Positions 50,662 through 59,550 of a stretch of DNA of 64,000 nt are shown piece after piece. The position numbers and the translations under genes are program-made. Origin of the DNA: CAYTEH01 sp964436765 (GTDB taxonomy: Bacteria > Patescibacteriota > Gracilibacteria > Peribacterales > Peribacteraceae); the NCBI GenBank assembly GCA_964436765.1, contig CAYTEH010000002.1, forward strand, positions 1 to 64,000. The letters run 5' to 3'. Within the stretch, counting starts at the first letter, position 1. Every line of letters starts with the position of its first letter. The notes under the pieces are model-generated. The model was not told where the DNA came from, did no database searches, and worked only from the letters and a program-made list of their open reading frames with translations.

Positions 50662-51963
50662 TCAGGCCCGGACGCTGTATTCTTTGGGGTCGTACACCGC
50701 AAACAGGGTCAGCAGCATGCCGCCAGCAAGGTAGTAGAAATTACAGAAAGCATGCGAGCCCAGTACAAGAATTGAAAACAGCGTGAGTACGCACGCGCTT
50801 ACAAAACCAGGGAGACCCGCCCGTCGAAAACGCAGAGTCAATGCTATCGCGGCGGCGGCGCCGATGAAAAGCATGGCATGCGTCCCGGTTTCGCCGATAT
50901 ACGGATGCAGAAACGAGCCCAGGCTGAGGCTATCGGTGCGCAGCCATGTGTTCTGTCCGAACAAGATGCCGTTGTTCCAGAGTGATTCCATGTCCCAGAG
51001 CGCGAACGGTATGAGCGTCAGGAGGCCTGCAATGGCGACCATCAGCCATCGCCAGGGACGTTTTTCCACAATGACGTACGGCAGCAGAAGCAGCAGGACG
51101 GATTGCTTGGAGGCAAGGAACCAGCCGTACGTGACTGCGGCGAGCATTTTCTTCGATCGCTGGAGAAGCAGCAGCGTCAGTGAAAATGCTCCAAGCATCA
51201 TCGGCTCCATCCATCCCTGCTCCAGTACGAACATGCCTCGAGGGTGATAGAGGAATAGCAGCAACAACAAGAACGCTTTGTCCGCCGGCCAACGTGTTTT
51301 ACGGAGCTGTATCCATAGAATCCACACGAAGAGGAATTCGGCTGCGATGAGGGCGTAGCGGATGTCTCCGAACAACACGTACCCGACGAACTGCGGATAG
51401 AGCGATGCCGGAGGATAGGCGTAGTGTTCCACCGTGCGGAACGAGCCATGATAAATGTCGTTCATCGGGGCGGTATACGGATTGTTGCCGAGCCGCATGT
51501 GCTCCGCCGATTGCTGGCTGAGCGAATGAACGTCTACGAGGGGTTCCGGTGATGCGATGGGAATGAACAGGCGGAGCGCCAGCGCGGTTACTGTTGCCAG
51601 CCCGAGGAGCCCCGAGCGAATCTTTGGGAACAGGGCGATGCTTTGCAGGAGGGTGATGCACAGCACAACTGCGTTTGTTGCATGTACGGCGGTTTCGAAC
51701 CACGAGGAGGCGGGATACAGAAGCGGTGAGGATGTATATTGGAGCGTCAGCAGTACACTTGCGCCCGCAACCAAAGCGGTGATCGACGGAACAAGGGAGT
51801 TCGGTTTTTTCTTCAGTGCCGGCAGGGCGATGAGCACACAGGCGATCAGGACATAGGCGATTGCCACCAAAAAAAACGCGCGTGGCGTATACATGCCTTC
51901 ATGAAGATTCAAGCCCCACGCCAGAAGCACGTACGACAAGACTAGGATGTCTCCCATGGGCAT
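50662..51963 (-). CDS. GT87-like membrane glycosyltransferase
   Basis: 433 residues from the ATG at 51963 (TACAGT ends 7 nt upstream). About eleven membrane segments. The loop LVDVHSLSQQSAEHMRLGNN, then YPPASLYPQFVGYVLFGDIRY, matches the GT87-type acid-plus-YPP arrangement, and ASKQSVLLLLLPYVI is a typical later loop. Uses a polyprenyl-phosphate sugar in known relatives. Confidence 0.7.
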   Translation of the reverse strand: MPMGDILVLSYVLLAWGLNLHEGMYTPRAFFLVAIAYVLIACVLIALPALKKKPNSLVPSITALVAGASVLLTLQYTSSPLLYPASSWFETAVHATNAVVLCITLLQSIALFPKIRSGLLGLATVTALALRLFIPIASPEPLVDVHSLSQQSAEHMRLGNNPYTAPMNDIYHGSFRTVEHYAYPPASLYPQFVGYVLFGDIRYALIAAEFLFVWILWIQLRKTRWPADKAFLLLLLFLYHPRGMFVLEQGWMEPMMLGAFSLTLLLLQRSKKMLAAVTYGWFLASKQSVLLLLLPYVIVEKRPWRWLMVAIAGLLTLIPFALWDMESLWNNGILFGQNTWLRTDSLSLGSFLHPYIGETGTHAMLFIGAAAAIALTLRFRRAGLPGFVSACVLTLFSILVLGSHAFCNFYYLAGGMLLTLFAVYDPKEYSVRA

Positions 51964-52017
51964 GCAGCGCACTGTACAAGAACCAGTTGCGGAAGAATAG
52001 GGAGGTGTTCCTCTCGC

Positions 52018-53721
52018 TTATTTCCCCGGTTCCCGGAACGGGACCACGAGCGGGTCGCCCTTGTCGCAGTTGACGCAGTGCAGGTCCCAGAGCGGCAGAA
52101 TCGCGCGGCGGGCGACCTGGGCGTCGGTGAGGGGTTCGTAGTACGTGAGCGGCCGGTAGTACTGGAAGCCCGCGAACACCAGGAACGCGAGCAGCATGAG
52201 GCCGAACGTGCGGCGCTGCTCCGTCACCTTCCACTTGCCGACGACGCCGATGTTATCGATGACGATGGCCAGCACGAAGAAGCTGAGCATGAGCGGCAGG
52301 AAGTAGTGATACAGGTACAGCACGCGGCCGATCTGCGAGACCGCGATGCAGAAGCTCAGGTAGATGCCGAAGAAGACCGCGAGAAGCCCGAGGTTGCGGA
52401 ACGGTTCGCGCGTCGGGAAGAACGCGCGCGCGAAGAAGATGCCTGCGGCCATAAGAAGCCCCAGCAGCGCCGTCCACCAGATGACGGGGTTGGCCTGGAG
52501 GTAGAGGTAGCTGTAGGTCTGCGATTCCGGCGGCTCGCCCGCGGCGAGTCCCGGCGTCGCCCAGCGGTAGTTGATGGAGCGTGCACCGAGCGGCCAGAAG
52601 AACCACGGGCTGCCGTTCTCGTCCGTCTTGCACAAGTCGAGGCGCGGCGCGCCGGCGTTGTAGAACGTGACGTACTTGAGCGAGTCGCGCAGCATGTAGG
52701 GGAACGCGCCCAGGCTCGCGGTGGTTCCTTTGTCCAGGTAGTCCTTATATTCGACGGAGGCCTGGTAGTAGCCCTGATCCGGGAGCGAGGGGTTGATGAC
52801 GCGGCCGCTCGAAAAATGCACGTACCACACGGAACAGTAGACGAGGAGGAAGGCGGGGATCATCGTCAGGAGCAGGACCGGGATCGCGCGTGAGCGGGGG
52901 ATGAATTTCCAGAGCGCCCAGATCCCGCCTGCGATCGCCGCGAGCGAGAGCAGCGCCATGAGCCACAGGTTGGCAATCAATCCCACGAATGCCAGGAGCA
53001 GCACGAACGTTCCGGCCGAGATGATGAAGAGTTTCAGGAAGTCGCGGCGCGTGGCGAGGAGCCTCAGCGCCAGCGCCGGCACGAGCAGGATGAGCGCGAG
53101 CCCGAGTACTTTGGTGGTGACGAGCGCGGCGAATGAGGCGCCGAACAGCGCCGACCACCAGATGAATTTCTTCTTCGATTCCTCATGCCACAGCAGCAGG
53201 AACGCGAGGATGTTGAGCGCGCAGAAAAAGAGGAACGGCCCCTCGAGCATCGCGCCGCGGTGGTGGACGATGAGCGCGTTATCGAAGATATAGAGGAAGC
53301 TCAGGAGCGTCGCATTGAGCGGGTTACGCCGGCTTAAGAGGTAGAAGATGCCGAACACCACCGGCGCTGTGAACCAGGCGAGCATCGCGGGGAACAGGCG
53401 GTAGCCCGCGAACGAGAAGCCCTCCGGGAAATTGGTGGCGTAGTCGGTCCCAAGGTACTGGTTACTCTGCGCATTGGGGCGGAGCAGCGCCTCTCCCGCC
53501 GCGATGAGGAGCTTGCCCAGGGGCGGGTGCTGTTCCATGAAATACGTGCCGTGCAGGTACTTCTGCGCGCTTGCGATATGGTAGTTCTCGTCCCAGTAGA
53601 CGTAGGGCGGGTAGGTGTACCGGTGGAAGTAGGTGAAGTACGAAATAAGCAGCACGAAGCCCAGAAAAGCCCATGTGTGCCAGGGTTTCGAGACGATTGG
53701 TTTCTGGGAGGAGGGGGTCAT
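52018..53721 (-). CDS. Protein O-mannosyltransferase family (PMT, GT39)
   Basis: 567 residues from the ATG at 53721. About twelve membrane segments. The PMT hallmark loop is intact: PPYVYWDENYHIASAQKYLH, then YFMEQHPPLGKLLIAAGEAL. The C-terminal LYLYHYFLPLMLSFF is also typical. PMTs move mannose from a polyprenyl phosphate to Ser/Thr of exported proteins. With the GT2 and other GT-C genes this suggests an O-glycosylation system for surface proteins such as the SLH proteins; inference. Divergent from ftsH. Confidence 0.88.
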   Translation of the reverse strand: MTPSSQKPIVSKPWHTWAFLGFVLLISYFTYFHRYTYPPYVYWDENYHIASAQKYLHGTYFMEQHPPLGKLLIAAGEALLRPNAQSNQYLGTDYATNFPEGFSFAGYRLFPAMLAWFTAPVVFGIFYLLSRRNPLNATLLSFLYIFDNALIVHHRGAMLEGPFLFFCALNILAFLLLWHEESKKKFIWWSALFGASFAALVTTKVLGLALILLVPALALRLLATRRDFLKLFIISAGTFVLLLAFVGLIANLWLMALLSLAAIAGGIWALWKFIPRSRAIPVLLLTMIPAFLLVYCSVWYVHFSSGRVINPSLPDQGYYQASVEYKDYLDKGTTASLGAFPYMLRDSLKYVTFYNAGAPRLDLCKTDENGSPWFFWPLGARSINYRWATPGLAAGEPPESQTYSYLYLQANPVIWWTALLGLLMAAGIFFARAFFPTREPFRNLGLLAVFFGIYLSFCIAVSQIGRVLYLYHYFLPLMLSFFVLAIVIDNIGVVGKWKVTEQRRTFGLMLLAFLVFAGFQYYRPLTYYEPLTDAQVARRAILPLWDLHCVNCDKGDPLVVPFREPGK

Positions 53722-53803
53722 AGTCGGTGGGATCATACCTTTCTCAATTTTGTTAAGACAGTTTATTCTCATCTGTCATACACAATGATATCCTTCCGCA
53801 CAC

Positions 53804-55753
53804 ATGGCTCCTCCCTACAGTCCTCCCTCGCGCAACCGGCAGCAGTGGCTCGTGATGTTCTTTTGTGCAGCGCTGCTCGTGTTCTTCGCCTTCCGGTTCA
53901 TCAGCAACCCCGCAAACGATGCCGAGAAGAAATTTGCCGATGCGAAAGAAGTGCCCATCAGCCAGATCACGCAGGGCTACGCCGCGAACGAATTCAAGGA
54001 GATACTTGTGCGCGACAACAAGGTCTATGCGACCAGGAAGGACGATTCGGTGGTTCAGTCATATAAGGAAGGCAACGATACGGTGAGCGATCTCGGTTGG
54101 AACGATCCCAAGAACAAGACGGTCGTACAGGTTGAAAACCGCGAGGCCACCAACATGTTTTTGGCGGTGCTGCCCGACCTCCTCTTCTTCCTGCTCATCA
54201 TTGCGGGCGTCATCTGGCTCTTCCGCGGCATCGCGCGCAGCCAGAGCACTGCCCTCAGCTTCGGTAAATCGCGCGCGCGCATCGCCGATGCCAAGCAGGT
54301 GAAGACCCGTTTCGTGGACGTCGCCGGCGCGGAGGAGGCCAAAGAGGACCTGGTCGAGGTCGTGGATTTCCTCAAGAACCCCAAGAAGTACACCTCCATC
54401 GGCGCAAAGATCCCGAAGGGCGTCCTGCTCGTCGGTTCTCCTGGAACGGGTAAAACGCTCCTCGCGCGCGCGGTCGCGGGGGAAGCGGGCGTGCCGTTCT
54501 TCAGCATCGCCGGTTCCGAGTTCGTCGAAATGTTCGTGGGCGTGGGTGCATCCCGCGTGCGCGATCTCTTCACCAAAGCCAAACGAAACTCGCCGTGCAT
54601 CATCTTCATCGACGAAATCGACGCGGTCGGCCGCCAGCGCGGCGGCGCGGGTTTCGGCGGCGGGCACGATGAGCGCGAGCAGACCTTGAACCAGATCCTC
54701 ACCGAAATGGACGGCTTCGAGCAGGGGACGAACGTCATCGTGATGGCCGCCACCAACCGGCCCGATGTGCTCGATGTCGCACTGCTGCGCCCCGGCCGCT
54801 TCGACCGCCGCATCTTCATCGACAAGCCCGACCTCGCGGCGCGCGAACAGATCCTGGAAGTCCACGCGCGCAACAAGAAGATGGGCAAGGGCGTCAAAAT
54901 GGACGACGTCGCCAAGCAGACCGTGGGCCTCACGGGCGCCGATCTCGAGAACATCATGAACGAGGCTGCGATCTTCGCCGCCAAGCGCAAGCATCCGGCG
55001 GTGGTGCAGAAGGACCTGATCGACGCGGTTGAGAAGGTCACCATCGGGAGCGAGAAGAAATCGCGCAAGCTCACGCAGCACGAAAAAGAGATCACCGCGT
55101 ATCACGAGCTCGGGCACGCGATCGTCGGGCACCTGTGCAAGCATTCCGATCCCCTTCATAAGATCTCGATTGTCTCTCGCGGCTCGGCCCTGGGCGTCAC
55201 CTGGTTCCTCCCGCAGGAAGACCAGTTCACCACGTCGAAATCCAAGTTCATCGACGAGATCTGCGGCCTCCTCGGCGGACGCGCGGCGGAAGATGTCATC
55301 TTCAACGAGGTCACGACGGGCGCCAGCAACGACCTCGAGCGCGCCACGGCCATCGCGCGCAACATGGCCATGAAGTTCGGCATGGGCGACTCATCCCTGG
55401 GAATGGCCACGTACGGCGAAAAACAGGGGTCGATGTTCCTGGGCGCCGATGCCGGGATTAGCCGCAACTACTCGGAGGCGCTCGCGCAGAAGATCGACGA
55501 GTACGTGCGCACCGTCATCAACGAGCAGTACGTCCGCGCGCGCGGGTACCTCGTCAAACACCGCGCCAAACTCGACGAACTCAGCACGCTTCTGCTCCAG
55601 AAGGAGACGCTCACCGTGGAGGAATTCCTGGAGGTCTTCGACGGCGAGCAGGGCAAGGAGATCGAGAAGAAGAAAGCGAAAGACTCCGGCCAGAAGTCGG
55701 AGCTGAGCGGGAAGAAGGGGAAGGGCGAAGAGGAGGAAGAAATGGCCGAATGA
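53804..55753 (+). CDS. ftsH: ATP-dependent zinc metalloprotease FtsH
   Basis: 649 residues, normal. Two N-terminal membrane segments flank an external domain. AAA module with Walker A GSPGTGKT (residues 211-218; Ser replaces the usual second Gly/Pro), Walker [13 protein letters not shown] region [10 protein letters not shown]. Zinc protease site HELGH at 434-438 and the third ligand in [11 protein letters not shown]. Degrades membrane and short-lived proteins. A Lys/Glu-rich tail ends the protein. Confidence 0.97.
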   Translation: MAPPYSPPSRNRQQWLVMFFCAALLVFFAFRFISNPANDAEKKFADAKEVPISQITQGYAANEFKEILVRDNKVYATRKDDSVVQSYKEGNDTVSDLGWNDPKNKTVVQVENREATNMFLAVLPDLLFFLLIIAGVIWLFRGIARSQSTALSFGKSRARIADAKQVKTRFVDVAGAEEAKEDLVEVVDFLKNPKKYTSIGAKIPKGVLLVGSPGTGKTLLARAVAGEAGVPFFSIAGSEFVEMFVGVGASRVRDLFTKAKRNSPCIIFIDEIDAVGRQRGGAGFGGGHDEREQTLNQILTEMDGFEQGTNVIVMAATNRPDVLDVALLRPGRFDRRIFIDKPDLAAREQILEVHARNKKMGKGVKMDDVAKQTVGLTGADLENIMNEAAIFAAKRKHPAVVQKDLIDAVEKVTIGSEKKSRKLTQHEKEITAYHELGHAIVGHLCKHSDPLHKISIVSRGSALGVTWFLPQEDQFTTSKSKFIDEICGLLGGRAAEDVIFNEVTTGASNDLERATAIARNMAMKFGMGDSSLGMATYGEKQGSMFLGADAGISRNYSEALAQKIDEYVRTVINEQYVRARGYLVKHRAKLDELSTLLLQKETLTVEEFLEVFDGEQGKEIEKKKAKDSGQKSELSGKKGKGEEEEEMAE

Positions 55754-55781
55754 CAGTCAGATCTTCAAAAAGATCACAGGT

Positions 55782-55930
55782 ATCAACGAACTCCGTGGGT
55801 GCCAAACGGTTGAACATGGTGAGGAAAACCTAAATAATATTATGATGTTTTTTCAAAACATCGGCAAGGTTTAGGAAGAGGCAAGCACTTTGTGCATACG
55901 TCGAATGCGCAGGATGCTTGCCTCATTCCC
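55782..55930 (+). promoter_or_regulatory. Cassette A leader: promoter plus structured RNA
   Basis: First copy of a ~150-nt repeated leader. Promoter TTGAAC (55810-55815), 17 nt, AATAAT (55833-55838). Then a hairpin ATGTTTT/AAAACAT (55845-55861), and a two-tier stem: outer GAGGCAAGC (55878-55886) with GCTTGCCTC (55916-55924), inner TGTGCAT (55891-55897) with ATGCGCA (55905-55911). The second copy at 56802 keeps all pairings with different bases. Confidence 0.75.
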
Positions 55931-55974
55931 GAGGCACAACCGAGCCGACGGTGAAATCGGTGCGAGGGCTTGTG

Positions 55975-56670
55975 ATGAGAAGCAAGGACATTTTGGGTCT
56001 CCCGGAAAAGAAGCACAAAACGGGCATCAAGAAGCTGAACGGTTGGATCTCAACCGCACAGTGGCTTGCTATGCTCGATGCCGACGATGACGCCATGAGG
56101 CGCATCGCGGCGGCCTTTCCCGGAGCACCCAAGGAGAAGATCATCGCTCACGAGATGATTTTCTCCGCCAAAGGAGTTGGTGAACTGCTCGGAGTGGAAA
56201 CGCCGGATAGTCCGGTACCCACACCTGCCCGTTCCGATGAACGGATCGTCTATCTCCCTGAAAGCATCAAGAGTCTCACGGCCCTTCGTCGCACGAAGGC
56301 CCCCATGTACGAACAGGGTAGGTACCATGTTCGCGGTGTCGCGAAGCCGGGCTATTGGGGGGTCATTCTCCCGGTTCCCGATTCCGATTCTCGGTCTCGG
56401 GGGGATCGGGACGCGCAGATCGCGAGCCCTCTGCAGGGCTACCAACGCACACCCGTGCTCCTAGACGCACTGATTCTGTCGGTCTTATTGCTCGCCACCG
56501 GCAAAGATCTTCTGAACGGAGATTGGGTTCGGTGTCCCGAACATACGCCGAACGGCTTCTGTGTCGCACTCTGCGTCCTCGAAGGCTGCATCATAGTCAC
56601 TAGCGACTACTGGGAAGAAGACCCGGACGTCCGTCTCTGGTTGTCGGCTGCTCGATGGATTTCCTCCTAA
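55975..56670 (+). CDS. Cassette A protein, C-terminal domain shared with cassette B
   Basis: 231 residues from the ATG at 55975 (GAGGG about 9 nt upstream; the frame is open to 55918 through the leader). No known enzyme motif. The last 75 residues align with the cassette B protein: TPVLLDALILSVLLLATGKDL against TPAEFAYVALRLLFEAGIRL, and both end in A-x-AR-x-S-like residues (LSAARWISS / LASARVS). The C-terminal layout recalls a CPR-enriched family of unknown function whose members end in SSARK; this is from memory. Followed by its own terminator. Confidence 0.65.
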   Translation: MRSKDILGLPEKKHKTGIKKLNGWISTAQWLAMLDADDDAMRRIAAAFPGAPKEKIIAHEMIFSAKGVGELLGVETPDSPVPTPARSDERIVYLPESIKSLTALRRTKAPMYEQGRYHVRGVAKPGYWGVILPVPDSDSRSRGDRDAQIASPLQGYQRTPVLLDALILSVLLLATGKDLLNGDWVRCPEHTPNGFCVALCVLEGCIIVTSDYWEEDPDVRLWLSAARWISS

Positions 56671-56720
56671 ATACCTTGAAATCGAATGCCTGAGTTCTTT
56701 GAATTCCGGCACTCGATTCC

Positions 56721-56753
56721 GACGGAGCTGCGAGAGCAGCTCCGTCTTTTTTT
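56721..56753 (+). terminator. Terminator of cassette A
   Basis: Perfect 11-bp stem GACGGAGCTGC/GCAGCTCCGTC, loop GAGA, followed by seven T. Confidence 0.92.
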
Positions 56754-56801
56754 GCGGTGTTCCGCCTTTTGTTCACGGTAGCTCCTTGCCCCGCCATGGC
56801 C

Positions 56802-56955
56802 ATCAACGAACTCCGTGGGTGCCAAACGGTTGAACATGCTCAGAAAAACATAAATAATATTATGATGTTTTTAAAAACATTGGCAAGGTTTACGAAGAAG
56901 AGGCAGGCGCTCTGCGTGTGGAAAACGCGCTCAGTGCGCCTGTCTCATTCCGAGC
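56802..56955 (+). promoter_or_regulatory. Cassette B leader: promoter plus structured RNA
   Basis: Second copy of the leader. TTGAAC (56830-56835), 17 nt, AATAAT (56853-56858). Hairpin ATGTTTTT/AAAAACAT (56865-56880). Outer stem GAGGCAGGCGC (56900-56910) with GCGCCTGTCTC (56936-56946), one G-U; inner stem GCGTG (56914-56918) with CGCGC (56926-56930). Sequence is near-identical through the promoter, then diverges with pairing preserved. Confidence 0.75.
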
Positions 56956-57000
56956 GGCCCGTCCATGACGGTCTTTGGATTTTTTTAAGGAGAATGTGTG

Positions 57001-57802
57001 ATGGCTAACCCTTTCGACACAGAGTTCGCAGTAGTAAAAAAGCTGATTGCCTGGGGCGAACGCCTCGCCAAGCAGGGTCTTGATTTTTCGGCTGATCTTC
57101 AGCCGAGCATCGATGATCCTATCCTGGCCAAGCGCATCGTGCGTTACATCCAGGCAGATGCGCACGCAACCCGTCAACCTGCTCCCATTTGCGGAGCCCG
57201 AGAGCCATCGGATGGCTCGCGATATCCTGGGGAAAGATTTTCTCGGCATCCAGGGTGCGCAGCGAACGTTCGGTGCATATTCCGAAGCAGACCTTCAGCA
57301 CCGGCTAAAGATTCCATTCTCGGAACAAACTCTGCGTGAATGCGAGAGAGACTTCTTTCTCGTCTGCACGCATGCACTAGATCTCAATGAGGTCCATGCC
57401 GCTCATCCGCAACATTTCAATGATGACCGGTATGATACCTGGTTCGGGAAACCGGATCAGGTTGAGAAGTGGTCTTCGGAGAAAATCGTTTCTCCGTGGC
57501 TCCTGGTTCGCAAGGCGATTTTGCCGGGATCCTCACAGAAATCCATCGAGGTCCAAAAGACCTACATCGAAAGGTTCCCACAAGAAAGGTTGCTGACCCC
57601 CGCCGAATTCGCCTATGTTGCCCTGCGTCTACTATTTGAGGCGGGAATAAGGCTTTATGTAAGCTATAATATTCGCTTTCTCATCCAGAAAGCCAAGGGC
57701 CGCTGGGTCCGATGTGGGTGGGTGGGCGGTAAGCTCAACTTCAATCATTGGGATGGCAGCAGCGTCGGTAACGCCGCTTTGGCCTCAGCCCGGGTTTCCT
57801 AA
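57001..57802 (+). pseudogene. Cassette B gene, +1 frameshift near 57160
   Basis: ATG 57001 follows a true Shine-Dalgarno (AAGGAG, 8 nt spacing), rare in this window. Residues 1-56 (ANPFDTEFAVVKKLIAWGERL ... IVRYIQADAHATRQ) are in one frame; the homologous continuation (PVNLLPFAEPESHRMARDIL ... LNFNHWDGSSVGNAALASARVS) is in the +1 frame from about 57160 to the stop at 57802. The full protein would have about 266 residues. The C-terminus is paralogous to cassette A. Either a mutation, a sequencing error or programmed frameshifting. Confidence 0.65.
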
Positions 57803-57917
57803 ATAACCTTGTCCCGTGAAGCCTTCGCGGGCTTCACTAATTCCCTCTGCACTTCGTTGCCGGGGGGATTTTTTGTGAGGTCGAGTTTCGCATGTCCTTT
57901 GTGTATGATGCTTTCCG
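57803..57917 (+). promoter_or_regulatory. Cassette B 3' end and purB promoter
   Basis: TTTCCTAAATAACCTTG follows the B stop, as TCCTAAATACCTTG follows A. Then a GTGAAGCC/GGCTTCAC hairpin (57814-57835) without a U-run directly behind it. TATGAT (57904-57909) ends 8 nt before the purB ATG. Confidence 0.5.
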
Positions 57918-59228
57918 ATGCTCACCGCTTTGTCGCCTCTCGACGGCCGCTACGCTTCCTCGGTGGATCCGTTGCGCCGGTATTTCAGCGAAGAGGCGCT
58001 GATGCGCGCGCGGGTGGAAGTCGAAATCCGTTACTTCATCGCGCTCTCAAAGGAGGGAAACGTGAAAGAGCTGCCGCCGGTCACCAAGCGTCAGGAAGAG
58101 CTTCTCATGAAGCTGATCGACGGTTTCGATACCGACGAAGCCCAGGCGATCAAAGAGATCGAGAAGACCACCCGGCACGATGTGAAAGCCGTTGAATATT
58201 ATCTGAAGGAACGCATGGCCGGGATCGGGGGACTCAAAAAGTACCTTGAGTTCGTGCACTTCGCGCTCACGAGCGAGGATGTGAATAACCTCTCGTACGG
58301 CATCATGATCCGTGATGCACTGGAGTATGTCATCACTCCGGCGCTGGAGGACGTGTCGGATGAACTGAAAGACATGGCGGCGGAGTGGAAGACCATGAAG
58401 ATGCTCAGTCTCACGCATGGGCAGCCTGCAACGCCCACGACGCTCGGGAAAGAAATGCGCGTGTTCCAGCTGCGGCTCGATCGTCAGCTCCGGCAGCTCC
58501 GGGCCTTCAAAATGCAGGGGAAGCTCGGAGGCGCCGTCGGCAACTTCTCCGCGCACCGCGCGGCCTACCCGTCGGTGAACTGGGAGAAGTTCCGCGACAC
58601 GTTCGTCAAAAAACTCGGCCTCGATCCGCTCCTGGCCACCACGCAGATCAATCCCCATGACGACGTCGCCGAGGTCAGCCACATCATGATCCGCTTGAAC
58701 ACGATCCTGCTCGATTATTGCCGCGACATGTGGCTCTACATTTCCCGCGGGGTCTTCAAGCAGAAAGTGGTGAAAGGCGAAGTGGGTTCCTCGGCCATGC
58801 CGCACAAAGTGAACCCCATCGATTTCGAGAACGCGGAAGGCAACCTCGGCATCAGCACCGCGCTCTTCGGTCACTTCGCGGAGAAGCTCCCGGTGAGCCG
58901 CCTGCAGCGCGACCTGAGTGACTCGACCGTGCAGCGGAACATCGGCTCGGCATTCGGGTACCACCTGCTCTCGGTCGCATCCGTCCAGCGCGGCATCTCG
59001 CGCGTGGCGCTCGACCAATCAGTCCTCAAACGCGAGCTCGATCAGCACCCCGAAGTAGTCGCCGAGGCCATCCAGACGGTGCTCCGCAAGCACGGCACGA
59101 CGGGCGCCTATGAAAAACTGAAGGCGCTGACGCGCGGGCGCACGGTCGTCTCCTCCGACTTCGCCGCGTTCATCGACAACCTCAAAATCCCCGGGGAGGA
59201 GAAGGAGCGGCTGAAGGGTATGCTGTGA
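57918..59228 (+). CDS. purB: Adenylosuccinate lyase
   Basis: 436 residues. Fumarase/aspartase superfamily; acts twice in purine synthesis (SAICAR to AICAR, adenylosuccinate to AMP). YFSEEALMRARVEVEIRYF at the N-terminus, SLTHGQPATPTTLGKEMRVF, and the signature GSSAMPHKVNPIDFENAEGN with the catalytic Ser loop. purC at 40901 supplies its substrate. A typical E. coli-length form. Confidence 0.95.
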   Translation: MLTALSPLDGRYASSVDPLRRYFSEEALMRARVEVEIRYFIALSKEGNVKELPPVTKRQEELLMKLIDGFDTDEAQAIKEIEKTTRHDVKAVEYYLKERMAGIGGLKKYLEFVHFALTSEDVNNLSYGIMIRDALEYVITPALEDVSDELKDMAAEWKTMKMLSLTHGQPATPTTLGKEMRVFQLRLDRQLRQLRAFKMQGKLGGAVGNFSAHRAAYPSVNWEKFRDTFVKKLGLDPLLATTQINPHDDVAEVSHIMIRLNTILLDYCRDMWLYISRGVFKQKVVKGEVGSSAMPHKVNPIDFENAEGNLGISTALFGHFAEKLPVSRLQRDLSDSTVQRNIGSAFGYHLLSVASVQRGISRVALDQSVLKRELDQHPEVVAEAIQTVLRKHGTTGAYEKLKALTRGRTVVSSDFAAFIDNLKIPGEEKERLKGML

Positions 59229-59233
59229 TGATG

Positions 59234-59355
59234 GGTGCCCAGGAGAGGACTCCCTTCGACTCGCTCAGCTCCGCCTCACTCGCTCAGGGTAAACTTCTCG
59301 TCCTCTCCTTCGGAGATACTCCTATTTTGGAACCCGGTATGTCATTTTTGTATTA
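59234..59355. repeat. Partial tRNA-Leu copy with dispersed repeat
   Basis: 59234-59252 repeats the 19 nt at the 3' end of the tRNA-Leu gene (GGTGCCCAGGAGAGGACTC in plus orientation). It is followed directly by CCTTCGACTCGCTCAG and CTCACTCGCTCAGGG, members of the CTTCGAC-CTCAGG repeats. The rest up to 59355 has a CCTCTCCTTCGGAGATACTCC stretch and no gene. Confidence 0.7.
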
Positions 59356-59441
59356 TGGTGCCCAGGAGAGGACTCGAACCTCCACGACCTTGCGGTCACC
59401 AGCCCCTCAAGCTGGCGCGTCTGCCATTTCGCCACCTGGGC
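59356..59441 (-). tRNA. tRNA-Leu (anticodon GAG)
   Basis: Acceptor GCCCAGG/CCTGGGC, anticodon stem CCAGC/GCTGG with loop TTGAGGG (anticodon GAG, decoding CTC), a long variable arm (GACCGCAAGGTC) that marks a class II tRNA, T-loop TTCGAGT, discriminator A and an encoded CCA at 59356-59358. Confidence 0.93.
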
Positions 59442-59550
59442 ATTTTGGACAAGAGAAAGAGCGGCGAGGGCTCAAAGTGTAGCAAGAGGACGCGTGTAAG
59501 CCAATGCAGACATAAACATTCCAAAAGGGTCTACAGATGAGGTTTATGGC
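59442..59550. other. Gap upstream of tRNA-Leu
   Basis: About 110 nt with no gene; presumably carries the tRNA promoter on the minus strand. Nothing more can be assigned. Confidence 0.3.

Noticed and set aside
56757..57008. A peptide (INELRGCQTVEH...) encoded across both cassette leaders
   Set aside because: Both copies keep the frame for about 25 codons, but differences between copies are mostly amino-acid changing, copy A has no start codon, and RNA pairing explains the conservation better.
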